Shown: positions 8,666-16,947 of the stretch, in pieces
How the letters are laid out: each line of letters starts with the position of its first letter
How positions within the stretch are numbered: position 1 is the stretch's first letter
NCBI GenBank assembly: GCA_002405475.1
Contig: DHLX01000019.1
Location: 1-64,000 of the forward strand
From: Burkholderiales bacterium UBA4657
GTDB lineage: Bacteria; Pseudomonadota; Gammaproteobacteria; Burkholderiales; Burkholderiaceae_E
Reading direction: 5' to 3'
DNA: 64,000 bases
Notes under the pieces: generated by a model
Seen by the model: the letters and a program-made list of their open reading frames with translations, nothing else
The model's database searches: none
What the model was told of the DNA's origin: nothing
Made by a program: the position numbers and the translations under genes

Positions 8666-9439
8666 TCAATCCAGCAGAAACTGCTGTCCAGGGCTGAGTG
8701 CCTGCGGTGCGTGGGCGCTCGCGGCCTGCTGCACTTCCTGCATGGTGAGACCAGCGGCACCGGGTTTGAGGTGGGTAATATAAATAGGGGTCGGGTGACG
8801 TAGTTGTTGCAGTTCCCCGGCCAGTTGTAGCGGGCACAGGTGTTTGGCCGCCAGCGCCAGCTGGTGTTCAGCGTTGGGAAAGGCGGTCTCAATAATCAGC
8901 GCTACAACCTGCGGCTGCTGGTTGACTGCCTGCCAAAAAGCCGGGCACGGGCCAGTGTCGCCACTGAACACCAGCGTTTGCCCACTGGGGCTGGTCATGG
9001 CATAGCCGCAGGCAGGCACCGCGTGGTCTGCCGGCAATGCAGTAAAACGGCGTTGCCCCAGGCTAAGGGTCTGCCCCAGCGTGAGCGGGCTGAACACCAG
9101 GTAGGGAGCAGCCGCACTGGGTATGCGGCTGAAGTCGGGCCAGATGTGATGATTGAAGATGTGCTGCCGCAGCGCTTGTATCACTTCAGGCAGGGCATGA
9201 ACTGTCAGGGCTTGTGTCCGCATGGCACCCACACTGTCGAGTATGAGCGGCAGAGCACAAATATGATCGAGGTGGGCATGAGTCAGCAGGACATGATCAA
9301 TCTTTGCCATGTCTTCGAGCGACAAATCAGCCGCCCCCGTACCGGCATCGACCAGGATATCGTCGTCCACGCGAAGGCTGGTAGTACGCAACAAGGGGCC
9401 GCCAACGCCACCCGCGCAGCCGAGTACAGTTATTTTCAC
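8666..9439 (-). CDS. Metallo-beta-lactamase-fold hydrolase, likely 3',5'-cyclic-nucleotide phosphodiesterase
   Basis: 257-residue MBL-fold protein with N-terminal VLGCAGG and the metal motif HAHLDH (54-59), followed by further His/Asp ligands (ADHAVP, FSGDTG, and ITHLKPG near the end). The fold and size fit the class II cAMP phosphodiesterase group often annotated in Bordetella relatives, but class specificity cannot be proven by reading. It starts with GTG at 9439 inside the stop of the upstream FHA gene (GTGA overlap), so the two are translationally coupled. Following PP2C and FHA genes, a role in turning off cyclic-nucleotide signalling is the best guess; other MBL hydrolase activities remain possible. 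Confidence 0.7.
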   Translation of the reverse strand: MKITVLGCAGGVGGPLLRTTSLRVDDDILVDAGTGAADLSLEDMAKIDHVLLTHAHLDHICALPLILDSVGAMRTQALTVHALPEVIQALRQHIFNHHIWPDFSRIPSAAAPYLVFSPLTLGQTLSLGQRRFTALPADHAVPACGYAMTSPSGQTLVFSGDTGPCPAFWQAVNQQPQVVALIIETAFPNAEHQLALAAKHLCPLQLAGELQQLRHPTPIYITHLKPGAAGLTMQEVQQAASAHAPQALSPGQQFLLD

Positions 9440-10074
9440 GGTCGCAGTAAAAACTCCATTTTCATGCCCGACAACTCAAAGACATCACGGTCATTCAGCG
9501 GGTGAGCTTCGGCACCCAGGGTGTTACCGTTGACTACTGGGAACTGTATGCCTTGTACGTGGGTGATGTAATAGCCCTGTGGCCGGCGCGTAATGACCGC
9601 CACCTGAACCCCGGGCCGACCCAGGGTGGTCAGCGCTTTGGTCAGTTTCAGTTCACGACCAACAGCGGCTCCGCTGAGCAGACGTATTACGGCCGGAGTT
9701 TCATTATTGGGGCTGGGCAGTGGTTGCATGGAGGAGGTTTCAGCTAAGGAAGCAAGGCTTTGCTGGTAGGGCTGCACGGCCATGTCGGCATCGGCAATAA
9801 ATTTAAGGCGGTACTTACCCAGTTCAATGGTGTCACCATTTTGCAGAAAGTGCTTTTTTACCGGTTGTCCGTTAACAAATGTACCATTAGTTGAGCCCAG
9901 ATCTTCCAAAAACGAGTCATTCAACAGGGTCACTATGACCGCGTGCTCGGCCGACACGGCGATATTGTCAATTACAATGTCGTTTTGCGGCTTGCGACCC
10001 AGCGTCATGCGTTCCTTGGTAAGCGCCACCTCACTCATCACGACACCATCAACGCTTAATACCAGCTTTGCCAT
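9436..10074 (-). CDS. FHA domain-containing protein (two FHA folds)
   Basis: 212 residues. The N-terminal FHA domain (about 1-95) has all phosphothreonine-binding signatures: TLGR (24-27), SAEH (41-44) and GSTNGTFVNG (60-69). A linker rich in Ser/Pro/Gln (about 100-130) leads to a second FHA-like fold (about 130-212) that keeps LGR and VNG but lacks the canonical Ser/His and STNG residues, so it probably does not read phosphothreonine. No enzyme domain. It sits between a PP2C phosphatase gene (74 nt upstream) and a phosphodiesterase gene (4-nt overlap), so it is probably an adaptor for Ser/Thr kinase signalling. Confidence 0.9.
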   Translation of the reverse strand: MAKLVLSVDGVVMSEVALTKERMTLGRKPQNDIVIDNIAVSAEHAVIVTLLNDSFLEDLGSTNGTFVNGQPVKKHFLQNGDTIELGKYRLKFIADADMAVQPYQQSLASLAETSSMQPLPSPNNETPAVIRLLSGAAVGRELKLTKALTTLGRPGVQVAVITRRPQGYYITHVQGIQFPVVNGNTLGAEAHPLNDRDVFELSGMKMEFLLRP

Positions 10075-10148
10075 ATCGTATCATCCCCCGATGCTTGTTT
10101 ATATTGGCCTCAATGCAGCAGGCTTCATGCCAGGTAGGATTTTTTCAG

Positions 10149-10964
10149 TCAGGCAGTCAGCCTGTCGGTCGCATGCAGCTGTTTATTGGCGTGCGTATCA
10201 ACACGTATCAAAATGACCGATATATTATCGCGCCCCCCTCGGTCGTTGGCGGTTTCTATCAACAGGCTGGCTTTTGCTTCCAGGGAATATTTCTGGTTTT
10301 CCAGAATCGCGGCTATGATTTCGTCTTCTACCATGTCGGTCAGACCATCAGAACACAACAGGTAAGTATCCCCCGCCTGGGTATCGAGCTCCTGCATATC
10401 GGCACTGACAAACGGGGTAACACCAACCGCGCGGGTCACAAGATTTTTGTGCAGCGCATGACGTGCTTCTTCAGGGGTAATCAGTCCAACGTCGATTTCA
10501 GCCTGCAAGAGCGAATGGTCGCGCGTGATTTGTAAAAAATTACCGTGGCGTAGTCGATACAGTCGGGAATCACCAATATGTGCAACCAGCAGTCGCTGCC
10601 CATAAAACAGCGCCATGACCAGGGTCGTACCCATACCGGAAAATTCTTCATTACTCAGTCCAGCCTCGTAAATATCGAGGTTGACATGCTGAATATGCGA
10701 CTGCAACCATTGATGCCACAACTCTACTGCTTCAGCTTCAAATAGCTGCGGATTTTCAGTCAGCGCAGCTTCTATTTGGTGGCGTAAACTCGCCGTCGCC
10801 ATCAAGGCGGCCACTTCCCCTGCATTGTAGCCCCCCATACCATCAGCCAGCACTGCCAGCCCATATTCGGCCGACACGGCTACCGAGTCCTCATTGTGTG
10901 CACGAACCATACCGGGATCGGTAGCAGAGGCAAATTCGAGTCGGACGTTGGGGTGATAGGTCAT
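10149..10964 (-). CDS. PP2C family serine/threonine protein phosphatase
   Basis: Mn/Mg-dependent phosphatase of the bacterial PP2C (Stp1/PrpC) family, about 271 residues. Motifs in order: RAHNED (21-26), LADGMGGYNAGE (39-50), GDSRLYRL, LLCSDGLTDM and GGRDNIS, covering the metal-binding aspartates. Cytosolic, no membrane segment. ATG 10964 is chosen because the family begins shortly before the DPGMVRAHNED segment; an in-frame ATG at 11042 would add a poorly supported extension. First gene of a PP2C-FHA-phosphodiesterase unit. Its natural kinase could be the fusion kinase at 44 kb, the only Ser/Thr kinase visible here. Confidence 0.95.
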   Translation of the reverse strand: MTYHPNVRLEFASATDPGMVRAHNEDSVAVSAEYGLAVLADGMGGYNAGEVAALMATASLRHQIEAALTENPQLFEAEAVELWHQWLQSHIQHVNLDIYEAGLSNEEFSGMGTTLVMALFYGQRLLVAHIGDSRLYRLRHGNFLQITRDHSLLQAEIDVGLITPEEARHALHKNLVTRAVGVTPFVSADMQELDTQAGDTYLLCSDGLTDMVEDEIIAAILENQKYSLEAKASLLIETANDRGGRDNISVILIRVDTHANKQLHATDRLTA

Positions 10965-11066
10965 GGCAGTCGTTGCCAAAAATTGTAAACGCAAGCTCGT
11001 GCCAATGCCCCAAAAATCACCCGCAGAGGGATCGAATGGCAATCTTTTGTAAGATATACCCCACGA

Positions 11067-11762
11067 TCAGACCGGACGCTGCCTGGGTGTCAACCACTTG
11101 GCCATCAGTACCACCAGCACCGCACCCGCCGCACCGGCACTGTATTTCCAGGCATTCAGGTGATCGGCAAAATAAGGCTGGGTCAGTGGGTCAGTCACCA
11201 TCAACTCTCCCGCAATAAAGCCGAGTAGCGCTGCGCCCAGCGTAACGATGATGGGAAAGCGGTCGATAAGCTTGAGTATCAGCTGACTGCCAAACACAAT
11301 AAATGGTATGGAAACCACCAAACCGAACACAACGTAATAAATCTGGTGATCTGCCGCTGCTGTCTGCGCCGCACCGGCAATGGCAATGACATTATCAATA
11401 CTCATGACCAGATCAGCAATGATGATGGTCTTGATGGCACCTATCAGATGAGTGTGTGCCTGCATGCTGCCATGCTCGTCATCGTCCTGGGGCAACAAGA
11501 GCTTGATGCCGATCCAGAACAGCAGGGCGCCGCCGATTATTTTGAGGGCAGGGATTTGGAGTAAGGTCACTGCAAACGCCACCAGCACTACACGCAGAAT
11601 AATGGCGCCCAACGTACCCCAGATAATGCCTTTCCAGCGCTGCTTTTCCGGCAGGTTACGGCACGCCAGGGCGATGACGACCGCATTATCGCCACCAAGC
11701 AAAATGTCGATCAGAATAATTTGACCTACCGCCAGCCATTGTATGTGCTGCAAAAAACTCAT
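11067..11762 (-). CDS. TerC family integral membrane protein
   Basis: TerC family multi-pass membrane protein (about 231 residues) with the family motif DILLGGDNAVVIALACR near the N terminus and a second DNVIAIAG motif after a cytoplasmic loop; these aspartates sit in membrane helices and are thought to bind metal. Seven or so hydrophobic segments. Relatives act in metal homeostasis, for example manganese export, or tellurite resistance; the substrate is not predictable. Start: ATG 11762 is used, but TTG 11774, five bases after GGGAGAG, is a good alternative. Just downstream of the sucCD terminator. Confidence 0.9.
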   Translation of the reverse strand: MSFLQHIQWLAVGQIILIDILLGGDNAVVIALACRNLPEKQRWKGIIWGTLGAIILRVVLVAFAVTLLQIPALKIIGGALLFWIGIKLLLPQDDDEHGSMQAHTHLIGAIKTIIIADLVMSIDNVIAIAGAAQTAAADHQIYYVVFGLVVSIPFIVFGSQLILKLIDRFPIIVTLGAALLGFIAGELMVTDPLTQPYFADHLNAWKYSAGAAGAVLVVLMAKWLTPRQRPV

Positions 11763-11790
11763 GAGATCATGCAATTTTTCTCTCCCTGAA

Positions 11791-11817
11791 AACAAAACGG
11801 GCGCCCTAGAGCGCCCG
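11791..11817 (-). terminator. Terminator hairpin after sucD
   Basis: GC-rich inverted repeat, 7 bp with a 6-nt loop (11798-11804 pairing with 11811-11817). On the minus strand it is followed by a T-rich tract (GTTTTGTTTT), fitting termination of the sucCD transcript before terC. The plus strand also has six T residues after the stem (11819-11824), so it could work in both directions, although no plus-strand gene runs into it. Confidence 0.7.
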
Positions 11818-11840
11818 GTTTTTTGACTGATTTTAGCCTG

Positions 11841-12722
11841 TTACATGACCGACTTCAACAAGCGACCCATTTCGGAAGGGTTCTTGGTGGTCTTGATACC
11901 GCACGCTTCCATGATTTCAAGCTTGGCCTGTGCGGTGTCGGCACCGCCAGAAATCAAGGCGCCAGCATGACCCATGCGCTTGCCCGGAGGCGCAGTAACG
12001 CCAGCGATAAAGCCAACCAGCGGCTTTTTCATATTGTCTTTGGCCCATTGGGCAGCATTGACTTCGTCCGGACCGCCAATTTCACCAATCATAATCACGG
12101 CGTCTGTGTCGGGGTCGTCGTTGAACATTTGCAGCACATCAATGTGCTTCAAACCGTTAATGGGGTCGCCACCAATACCTACTGCTGACGACTGCCCCAG
12201 CCCCAGTTCAGTCACCTGCGCCACGGCCTCATACGTCAGGGTGCCGGAACGTGACACAATGCCGATGCGCCCCTTGCGGTGAATATGGCCCGGCATAATG
12301 CCGATCTTGATTTCTTCCGGGGTAATCAGACCCGGGCAGTTTGGCCCGAGCAGCAAGGTTTTTTTGTTGGCTTTGCGCATTTTGTCGCGCACCACCATCA
12401 TGTCGCGCACCGGAATACCTTCAGTAATGCAAATGACCAGATCAAGGTCGGCCTCGACCGCTTCCCAGATGGCATCGGCAGCGCCGGCGGGCGGTACATA
12501 AATGACCGACACCGTGGCGCCGGTTTGTGCCTTGGCTTCCTTGACGTTGGCGAATATGGGAATGCCTTCAAAGTCTTCACCGGCTTTTTTCGGGTTGACC
12601 CCGGCAACAAAACAGTTTTTTCCGTTAGCGTAGTCACGACACATACGGGTATGAAACTGCCCGGTTTTTCCGGTGATGCCCTGGGTAATGACTTTGGTGT
12701 TCTGGTTGATCAATATGCTCAT
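11841..12722 (-). CDS. sucD: Succinate-CoA ligase, alpha subunit
   Basis: Alpha subunit of succinyl-CoA synthetase (TCA cycle), interconverting succinyl-CoA plus NDP with succinate plus NTP. 293 residues, standard. N-terminal CoA-binding Rossmann motif TGKTGQFHT; NCPGLI; and GHAGALISGG with the phosphorylated His. AAGAGG ribosome-binding site precedes ATG 12722. The sucC stop is 24 nt upstream, giving a sucC-sucD operon closed by the hairpin at 11.8 kb. Confidence 0.98.
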   Translation of the reverse strand: MSILINQNTKVITQGITGKTGQFHTRMCRDYANGKNCFVAGVNPKKAGEDFEGIPIFANVKEAKAQTGATVSVIYVPPAGAADAIWEAVEADLDLVICITEGIPVRDMMVVRDKMRKANKKTLLLGPNCPGLITPEEIKIGIMPGHIHRKGRIGIVSRSGTLTYEAVAQVTELGLGQSSAVGIGGDPINGLKHIDVLQMFNDDPDTDAVIMIGEIGGPDEVNAAQWAKDNMKKPLVGFIAGVTAPPGKRMGHAGALISGGADTAQAKLEIMEACGIKTTKNPSEMGRLLKSVM

Positions 12723-12746
12723 GTTGTGCCTCTTGTAGGTATGCCG

Positions 12747-13907
12747 TTATTTCGCCGCCGCAACAACCCGTTGCGCGGCTTCTGCCATGGTGTCTGCTGA
12801 AATAATAGGCAGCCCTGACTCGGCCAGCATTTTCTTGCCCAGGTCTTCGTTGGTGCCCTTCATGCGTACAACCAGAGGTACTTTCAGTCCAACCGCCTTG
12901 GATGCGGTAATAACACCTTCAGCAATGACATCACAACGCATGATGCCGCCGAAGATGTTGACCAGAATGGCTTTCAGGTTCGGGTTGCGTAGCATGATCT
13001 TGAAGGCTTCTGTCACTTTTTCAGTCGTGGCACCACCGCCCACGTCGAGGAAGTTGGCCGGTTCACCACCAAACAGTTTGATGGTATCCATGGTAGCCAT
13101 GGCCAGACCGGCGCCATTGACCAGACAGCCAATGTTGCCGTCGAGCTGAATATAGGCCAGATCAAACTTTGAGGCTTCAATTTCAGCCGGGTCTTCTTCG
13201 TCCAGGTCGCGCATGGCGACGATGTCGGGATGACGGTACAAGGCGTTGGCGTCAAAGTTGAATTTTGCATCAAGGGCAATAATCTTGCCTTCGCCGGTAT
13301 GAATCAATGGGTTGATTTCCGCCAGTGAGGCGTCAGTCTCCCAGAAACATTTGTACAGGCCTTTGAAGGCCTCGCGTGCCTGGGCAACAGAGCCTTCAGG
13401 AATGCCGATTTTTTTCGCCAGCTCTTCGGCTTGCGCGTCGCTCAGCCCCTGTTGCGGGTCGACTGCAATTTTATGAATTTTTTCTGGCGTATGGGCGGCG
13501 ACTTCTTCGATGTCCATGCCGCCTTCACTCGAAGCCATGGCGACCACTTTCTGGGTCACGCGGTCTGTGACCATGGCAACGTAATATTCTTTTTTGATGT
13601 CGGCGCCTTCTTCAATCAGCAAACGGCGCACTTTTTGCCCGTCCGCGCCGGTTTGATGCGTGACGAGCTGCATGCCCATGATCTGGCCGGCTTTTTCTTT
13701 CACTTCATCAAGCGACTTGGCGACCTTGACACCACCGCCCTTACCACGGCCACCGGCATGAATTTGCGCCTTGACGACCCAGACCGGCCCGCCCAGGGTT
13801 TCAGCGGCTTTAAGCGCCTCTTCGACGCTGAAACATGGAATGCCGCGCGGAACTGGCACGCCAAACTGTCTTAGCAACTCCTTGCCTTGATACTCATGAA
13901 TCTTCAT
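12747..13907 (-). CDS. sucC: Succinate-CoA ligase (ADP-forming), beta subunit
   Basis: Beta subunit of succinyl-CoA synthetase, with an N-terminal ATP-grasp domain and a C-terminal CoA-ligase domain. 386 residues. Begins MKIHEYQGKELLRQFGVP; the nucleotide-binding segment has VKAQIHAGGRGKGGGV; the C-terminal domain has NIFGGIMRCD. AAGGG ribosome-binding site before ATG 13907. Promoter-distal to recA-recX on the same strand; the 53-nt gap after recX gives room for a promoter, but none is obvious. Confidence 0.98.
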   Translation of the reverse strand: MKIHEYQGKELLRQFGVPVPRGIPCFSVEEALKAAETLGGPVWVVKAQIHAGGRGKGGGVKVAKSLDEVKEKAGQIMGMQLVTHQTGADGQKVRRLLIEEGADIKKEYYVAMVTDRVTQKVVAMASSEGGMDIEEVAAHTPEKIHKIAVDPQQGLSDAQAEELAKKIGIPEGSVAQAREAFKGLYKCFWETDASLAEINPLIHTGEGKIIALDAKFNFDANALYRHPDIVAMRDLDEEDPAEIEASKFDLAYIQLDGNIGCLVNGAGLAMATMDTIKLFGGEPANFLDVGGGATTEKVTEAFKIMLRNPNLKAILVNIFGGIMRCDVIAEGVITASKAVGLKVPLVVRMKGTNEDLGKKMLAESGLPIISADTMAEAAQRVVAAAK

Positions 13908-13960
13908 GGCTGAACCCTTAGTTTGTTTTTTTCAAAGCTGTTGAGTTTAACATGAGCGCA

Positions 13961-14413
13961 CTAGTCGTCGTTACCAGCACGATAGAGCAAGCGACGAATT
14001 ACTTCGGTAGTAAAACCGCGACCGGCCAGAAAACGGGCTTGCCGGGCGCGCTCTTGAGCTGTCTGCGCGGGCTGGTCATATTTCCTGCGCCATAGCACCA
14101 GGGCGCGCTCGTATTCGGTCTGTTTCAGGTGTTCAAGTTCTGTCCGGGTTTGTTCCGGGGTCAGGTGATGCTGTAACAATTCCAGCTTGATACGTGCCAC
14201 ACCCAGTTTTGGCGCGCGGCGACGTACCAGTGACTGGACAAAACGCTCGTTCGAGAGCCAGCCTTCAGCCTGCAATTGTTGCAGCACCTGGGCCAGCTGC
14301 TCCATACTTTCCGCATGCGGCGCCAGCTTGCGTTCCAGTTCGGCATGACTGTGTTCACGCCGCGCCAGCGCGGCTAACGCACGCCCGCGCAGCGATAAAG
14401 GCTGAACCGGCAT
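13961..14413 (-). CDS. recX: Regulatory protein RecX
   Basis: RecA modulator that binds RecA filaments and inhibits strand exchange. 150 residues, mostly helical three-helix repeats typical of RecX: an N-terminal LARREHSHAELERKL, a central GWLSNERFVQSLVRRR, and a C-terminal RQARFLAGRGFTTEVIRRLL. It starts 17 nt after recA, so it is cotranscribed from the LexA-controlled recA promoter. Normal length, nothing missing. Confidence 0.95.
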   Translation of the reverse strand: MPVQPLSLRGRALAALARREHSHAELERKLAPHAESMEQLAQVLQQLQAEGWLSNERFVQSLVRRRAPKLGVARIKLELLQHHLTPEQTRTELEHLKQTEYERALVLWRRKYDQPAQTAQERARQARFLAGRGFTTEVIRRLLYRAGNDD

Positions 14414-14430
14414 CGTTCACCCTGGCTTGA

Positions 14431-15513
14431 TTAAAGTTCGGGACTATCTGCCGATTTTTTACCGGCTTTTTTTGGTGCCTCGGCTTCAGCCGTTAATGCG
14501 CCACGGGTGGCAATGCCCAGTTTTTCACGGATTTTGTTTTCAATTTCCAGGGCAATGGCCGGGTTGGATTTGAGGTACTCGCGCGCATTGTCTTTGCCCT
14601 GACCAATTTTGTCGCCACTGTAGGCGTACCAGGCGCCCGACTTGTCAACGATGTTGAGGTTGGCACCCAGGTCGAGAATTTCGCCTTCACGGGAAATGCC
14701 TTCGCCATAAAGTATGTCGAAGTCTGCCTGTTTGAACGGAGGGGCGACTTTATTTTTGACGACTTTGACCTTGGTTTCATTGCCAATGACTTCTTCGCCT
14801 TTTTTAATGCTGCCAACACGACGAATATCGAGCCGCACTGAAGAATAAAACTTGAGTGCGTTACCACCAGTAGTCGTTTCCGGGTTGCCAAACATGACGC
14901 CGATTTTCATGCGAATCTGGTTGATGAAAATGACCATGGTATTGGTACGATTGATGGTGCCGGTGAGTTTGCGCAATGCCTGGCTCATGAGGCGCGCTTG
15001 CAGTCCGGGCAAAGAATCGCCCATTTCGCCTTCAATTTCAGCCTTGGGGGTCAGCGCGGCGACAGAGTCGATAACGATCAGATCGACCGAACCGGAACGC
15101 ACCAGAGCGTCGGCAATTTCCAGCGCCTGTTCGCCAGTGTCAGGCTGGGAAATAAGCAGTTCCTGAATATTGACCCCGAGTTTTTGCGCATATTGCACGT
15201 CAAGCGCGTGTTCAGCGTCGATAAAAGCACAAGTACCACCCAGTTTTTGCATTTCAGCTATCACCTGCAGGGTCAGGGTGGTTTTGCCCGACGATTCGGG
15301 GCCATAAATTTCGACCACACGGCCACGCGGCAAGCCGCCGACACCCAGCGCAATATCGAGCCCGAGCGAGCCGGTGGAAACCACCTGCAAATCTTTTTCA
15401 ATTTCGCCGTCACTCATGCGCATGACGGAGCCTTTGCCAAACTGCTTTTCAATTTGCGCCAGCGCGGCGGCCAGGGCTTTGGCTTTTTCAGACGAGGGGG
15501 TACTTGCGTTCAT
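14431..15513 (-). CDS. recA: Recombinase RecA
   Basis: DNA-dependent ATPase for homologous recombination and co-protease for LexA. 360 residues. Walker A GPESSGKT (71-78), Walker B VDLIVIDSVAAL, loop L2 region with GNPETTTGGNALKFYSS, and a C-terminal tail rich in Glu/Ala/Lys. AAGGAG ribosome-binding site 6-7 nt before ATG 15513. Expected to be SOS-induced: a LexA-type box covers the predicted -35 element upstream. Followed at 17 nt by recX. Confidence 0.99.
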   Translation of the reverse strand: MNASTPSSEKAKALAAALAQIEKQFGKGSVMRMSDGEIEKDLQVVSTGSLGLDIALGVGGLPRGRVVEIYGPESSGKTTLTLQVIAEMQKLGGTCAFIDAEHALDVQYAQKLGVNIQELLISQPDTGEQALEIADALVRSGSVDLIVIDSVAALTPKAEIEGEMGDSLPGLQARLMSQALRKLTGTINRTNTMVIFINQIRMKIGVMFGNPETTTGGNALKFYSSVRLDIRRVGSIKKGEEVIGNETKVKVVKNKVAPPFKQADFDILYGEGISREGEILDLGANLNIVDKSGAWYAYSGDKIGQGKDNAREYLKSNPAIALEIENKIREKLGIATRGALTAEAEAPKKAGKKSADSPEL

Positions 15514-15592
15514 GTTGTGCTCCTTGGAGATAAAGTATTAAACCACCGCCCGACACGGTTGAACGCTGAAGCCGGGCAGTACCGTACCGCCA

Positions 15593-15621
15593 AGTATGCC
15601 CATATTTACTGTATAAATCAA
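15593..15621 (-). promoter_or_regulatory. Predicted sigma-70 promoter of recA
   Basis: On the minus strand TTGATT (15621-15616), a 17-bp spacer and CATACT (15598-15593) form a reasonable -35/-10 pair. Transcription would start near 15586, leaving a ~70-nt leader before recA. The LexA box at 15609-15624 overlaps the -35 hexamer, a classic repression geometry. Confidence 0.6.
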
Positions 15622-15624
15622 CAG
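15609..15624. promoter_or_regulatory. LexA (SOS) box upstream of recA
   Basis: CTGTATAAATCAACAG matches the CTGT-N8-ACAG consensus with perfect half-sites; the spacer is less palindromic than in the strongest boxes. It lies about 96-111 nt before the recA ATG and over the -35 element. LexA repression of recA is well established in proteobacteria; the lexA gene is not in the window. Confidence 0.85.
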
Positions 15625-15629
15625 GAAAA

Positions 15630-15660
15630 ATAAAAGCCAGTCGGTTCAGGACTGGCTTTT
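15630..15660 (-). terminator. Intrinsic terminator after the HiPIP gene
   Basis: An 11-bp inverted repeat (15632-15642 with 15650-15660) with a 7-nt loop is followed on the minus strand by TATTTTT. It starts 20 nt after the HiPIP stop codon and insulates the recA promoter region from upstream transcription. The plus strand also has a T-run, so it may be bidirectional. Confidence 0.8.
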
Positions 15661-15679
15661 TTACGACAAAGCCGGTATT

Positions 15680-15940
15680 TCAGGCTTTTTTGACCCAGGC
15701 GGTACACCAGCCGGCAGCCTTGACCGTGTCATTGGGTATGACCTTGCAGATGCCTTCGCCGGCTTTTTTAGGGTCGGCAACATAGTGCAGACATTGATCA
15801 CAACGCTGGCCGTTCTTCGGGGTGTCCTGATATTGCAGGTTCTTTTTCATGGCGGCGTTTTGCGCGACTGCCATGCCGGACACCACTGCAGCGGGCAGTA
15901 TGGCGATGGTTTTCATGAAAAAGCGGCGGTTAGCTGACAT
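15680..15940 (-). CDS. High-potential iron-sulfur protein (HiPIP)
   Basis: Small periplasmic [4Fe-4S] electron carrier, 86 residues. N-terminal twin-arginine signal NRRFFMK plus a hydrophobic segment, consistent with Tat export of the folded cluster protein; mature part begins around residue 27-30. Four cluster Cys at 47, 50, 65 and 79 (CDQC, GICK, GWCTAW). HiPIPs usually pass electrons from the bc1 complex to oxidases or reaction centres; the partner is unknown here. AAAGG lies 7 nt before ATG 15940, which is preferred to ATG 15955. Monocistronic with its own terminator. Confidence 0.93.
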   Translation of the reverse strand: MSANRRFFMKTIAILPAAVVSGMAVAQNAAMKKNLQYQDTPKNGQRCDQCLHYVADPKKAGEGICKVIPNDTVKAAGWCTAWVKKA

Positions 15941-16018
15941 GGTTAGACCTTTCATTTCAATTCAACATTGTGGTATTTTGCCCGAATGCTGCGAGCTGGC
16001 AATGATATTGTGCCTGTT

Positions 16019-16444
16019 TTATTGCACCAGTTGTATCATTGCCGGCACGCCCAGACTGACCCAGACCAGCGCGACCAGTACCAGACACAACAGCACGGCA
16101 GCACTGCCAAAATCCTTGGCGCGTCGGCTCATGTCATGTGTCTCCAGTGAAATACGATCCACCACCGCCTCGAGTGCCGAGTTGAGCAATTCCACAATCA
16201 GCACCAGCAGCAGCGAAGCAATGAGCAAGACGCGCTCAACCGGTGTCACTGGCAACCAGCAGGCCAGCGGAATAAGCAGGGCACATAACAGCAGTTCCTG
16301 ACGTATCGCCGCTTCGACCCGTATCGCCTCACACAAACCATTCCACGAATATTTGAGTGCATTGAACAGGCGCGACGGCCCGCCCAGGCTTTTGAAACCG
16401 GACTCACCATCAGCGCGAACAAATTCGCCTTGCGTTTTTTTCAT
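16019..16444 (-). CDS. dgkA: Diacylglycerol kinase
   Basis: Prokaryotic integral-membrane diacylglycerol kinase, recycling diacylglycerol to phosphatidic acid. 141 residues with an amphipathic N terminus and three membrane helices; the catalytic stretch ELLNSALEAVVDRIS with the conserved Glu/Asn and the following KDFGSAAVL are present. Its start overlaps the pncC stop by 4 nt (ATGA), so it is translationally coupled as the last gene of the pgpA-pncC-dgkA end of a long operon. The phospholipid context (pgpA) fits. Confidence 0.95.
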   Translation of the reverse strand: MKKTQGEFVRADGESGFKSLGGPSRLFNALKYSWNGLCEAIRVEAAIRQELLLCALLIPLACWLPVTPVERVLLIASLLLVLIVELLNSALEAVVDRISLETHDMSRRAKDFGSAAVLLCLVLVALVWVSLGVPAMIQLVQ

Positions 16445-16947
16445 GCTTGACTTCCTTGTATCGACTCACGCGCCAGGCTAAGCAGGGTTTGTAATACATA
16501 TTGCGCGGCCTGCTCGCGTATATGTACACGGTCACCAGAGAACTGTTGTTCGACAGTGACCGGGGCTTGTCCGGTCACGGCAAAGCCGAACCAGACCAGG
16601 CCCACCGGTTTATCAACGCTGCCACCGCCCGGGCCGGCAATGCCCGTGACCGCTGCCGCCACTTGTGCTTGTGAGCGCGCCAACGCCGCTGCGACCATGT
16701 GTTGTACGGTCGCCTGGGATACTGCGCCATGCTGTTGCAATATGTGAACTGGAACCCCTAATAATTCCACCTTGGCTGCATTGGAGTAGGTGACAAACCC
16801 GCGGTCAAACCAGTGCGATGAGCCGGGGCGTTCGGTAAGAAGCTGGGCAATGAGACCACCAGTGCAACTTTCTGCGGTGACCACCTGCCAGCGCGCCGCC
16901 AGTAGGGCATCGGTCGTCGCTTCGGTCAGTAATGACAGGCGGCTCAT
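16441..16947 (-). CDS. pncC: Nicotinamide-nucleotide amidohydrolase (CinA C-terminal domain family)
   Basis: Deamidates nicotinamide mononucleotide to nicotinic acid mononucleotide in pyridine-nucleotide salvage. 168 residues, the stand-alone C-terminal CinA domain. Motifs: VTAESCTGGLIAQLL near residue 25, the SNAAK segment and VTGIAGPGGGSVDKPVGLVW. Overlaps pgpA upstream and dgkA downstream by 4 nt each, indicating translational coupling across all three. Confidence 0.95.
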   Translation of the reverse strand: MSRLSLLTEATTDALLAARWQVVTAESCTGGLIAQLLTERPGSSHWFDRGFVTYSNAAKVELLGVPVHILQQHGAVSQATVQHMVAAALARSQAQVAAAVTGIAGPGGGSVDKPVGLVWFGFAVTGQAPVTVEQQFSGDRVHIREQAAQYVLQTLLSLARESIQGSQA

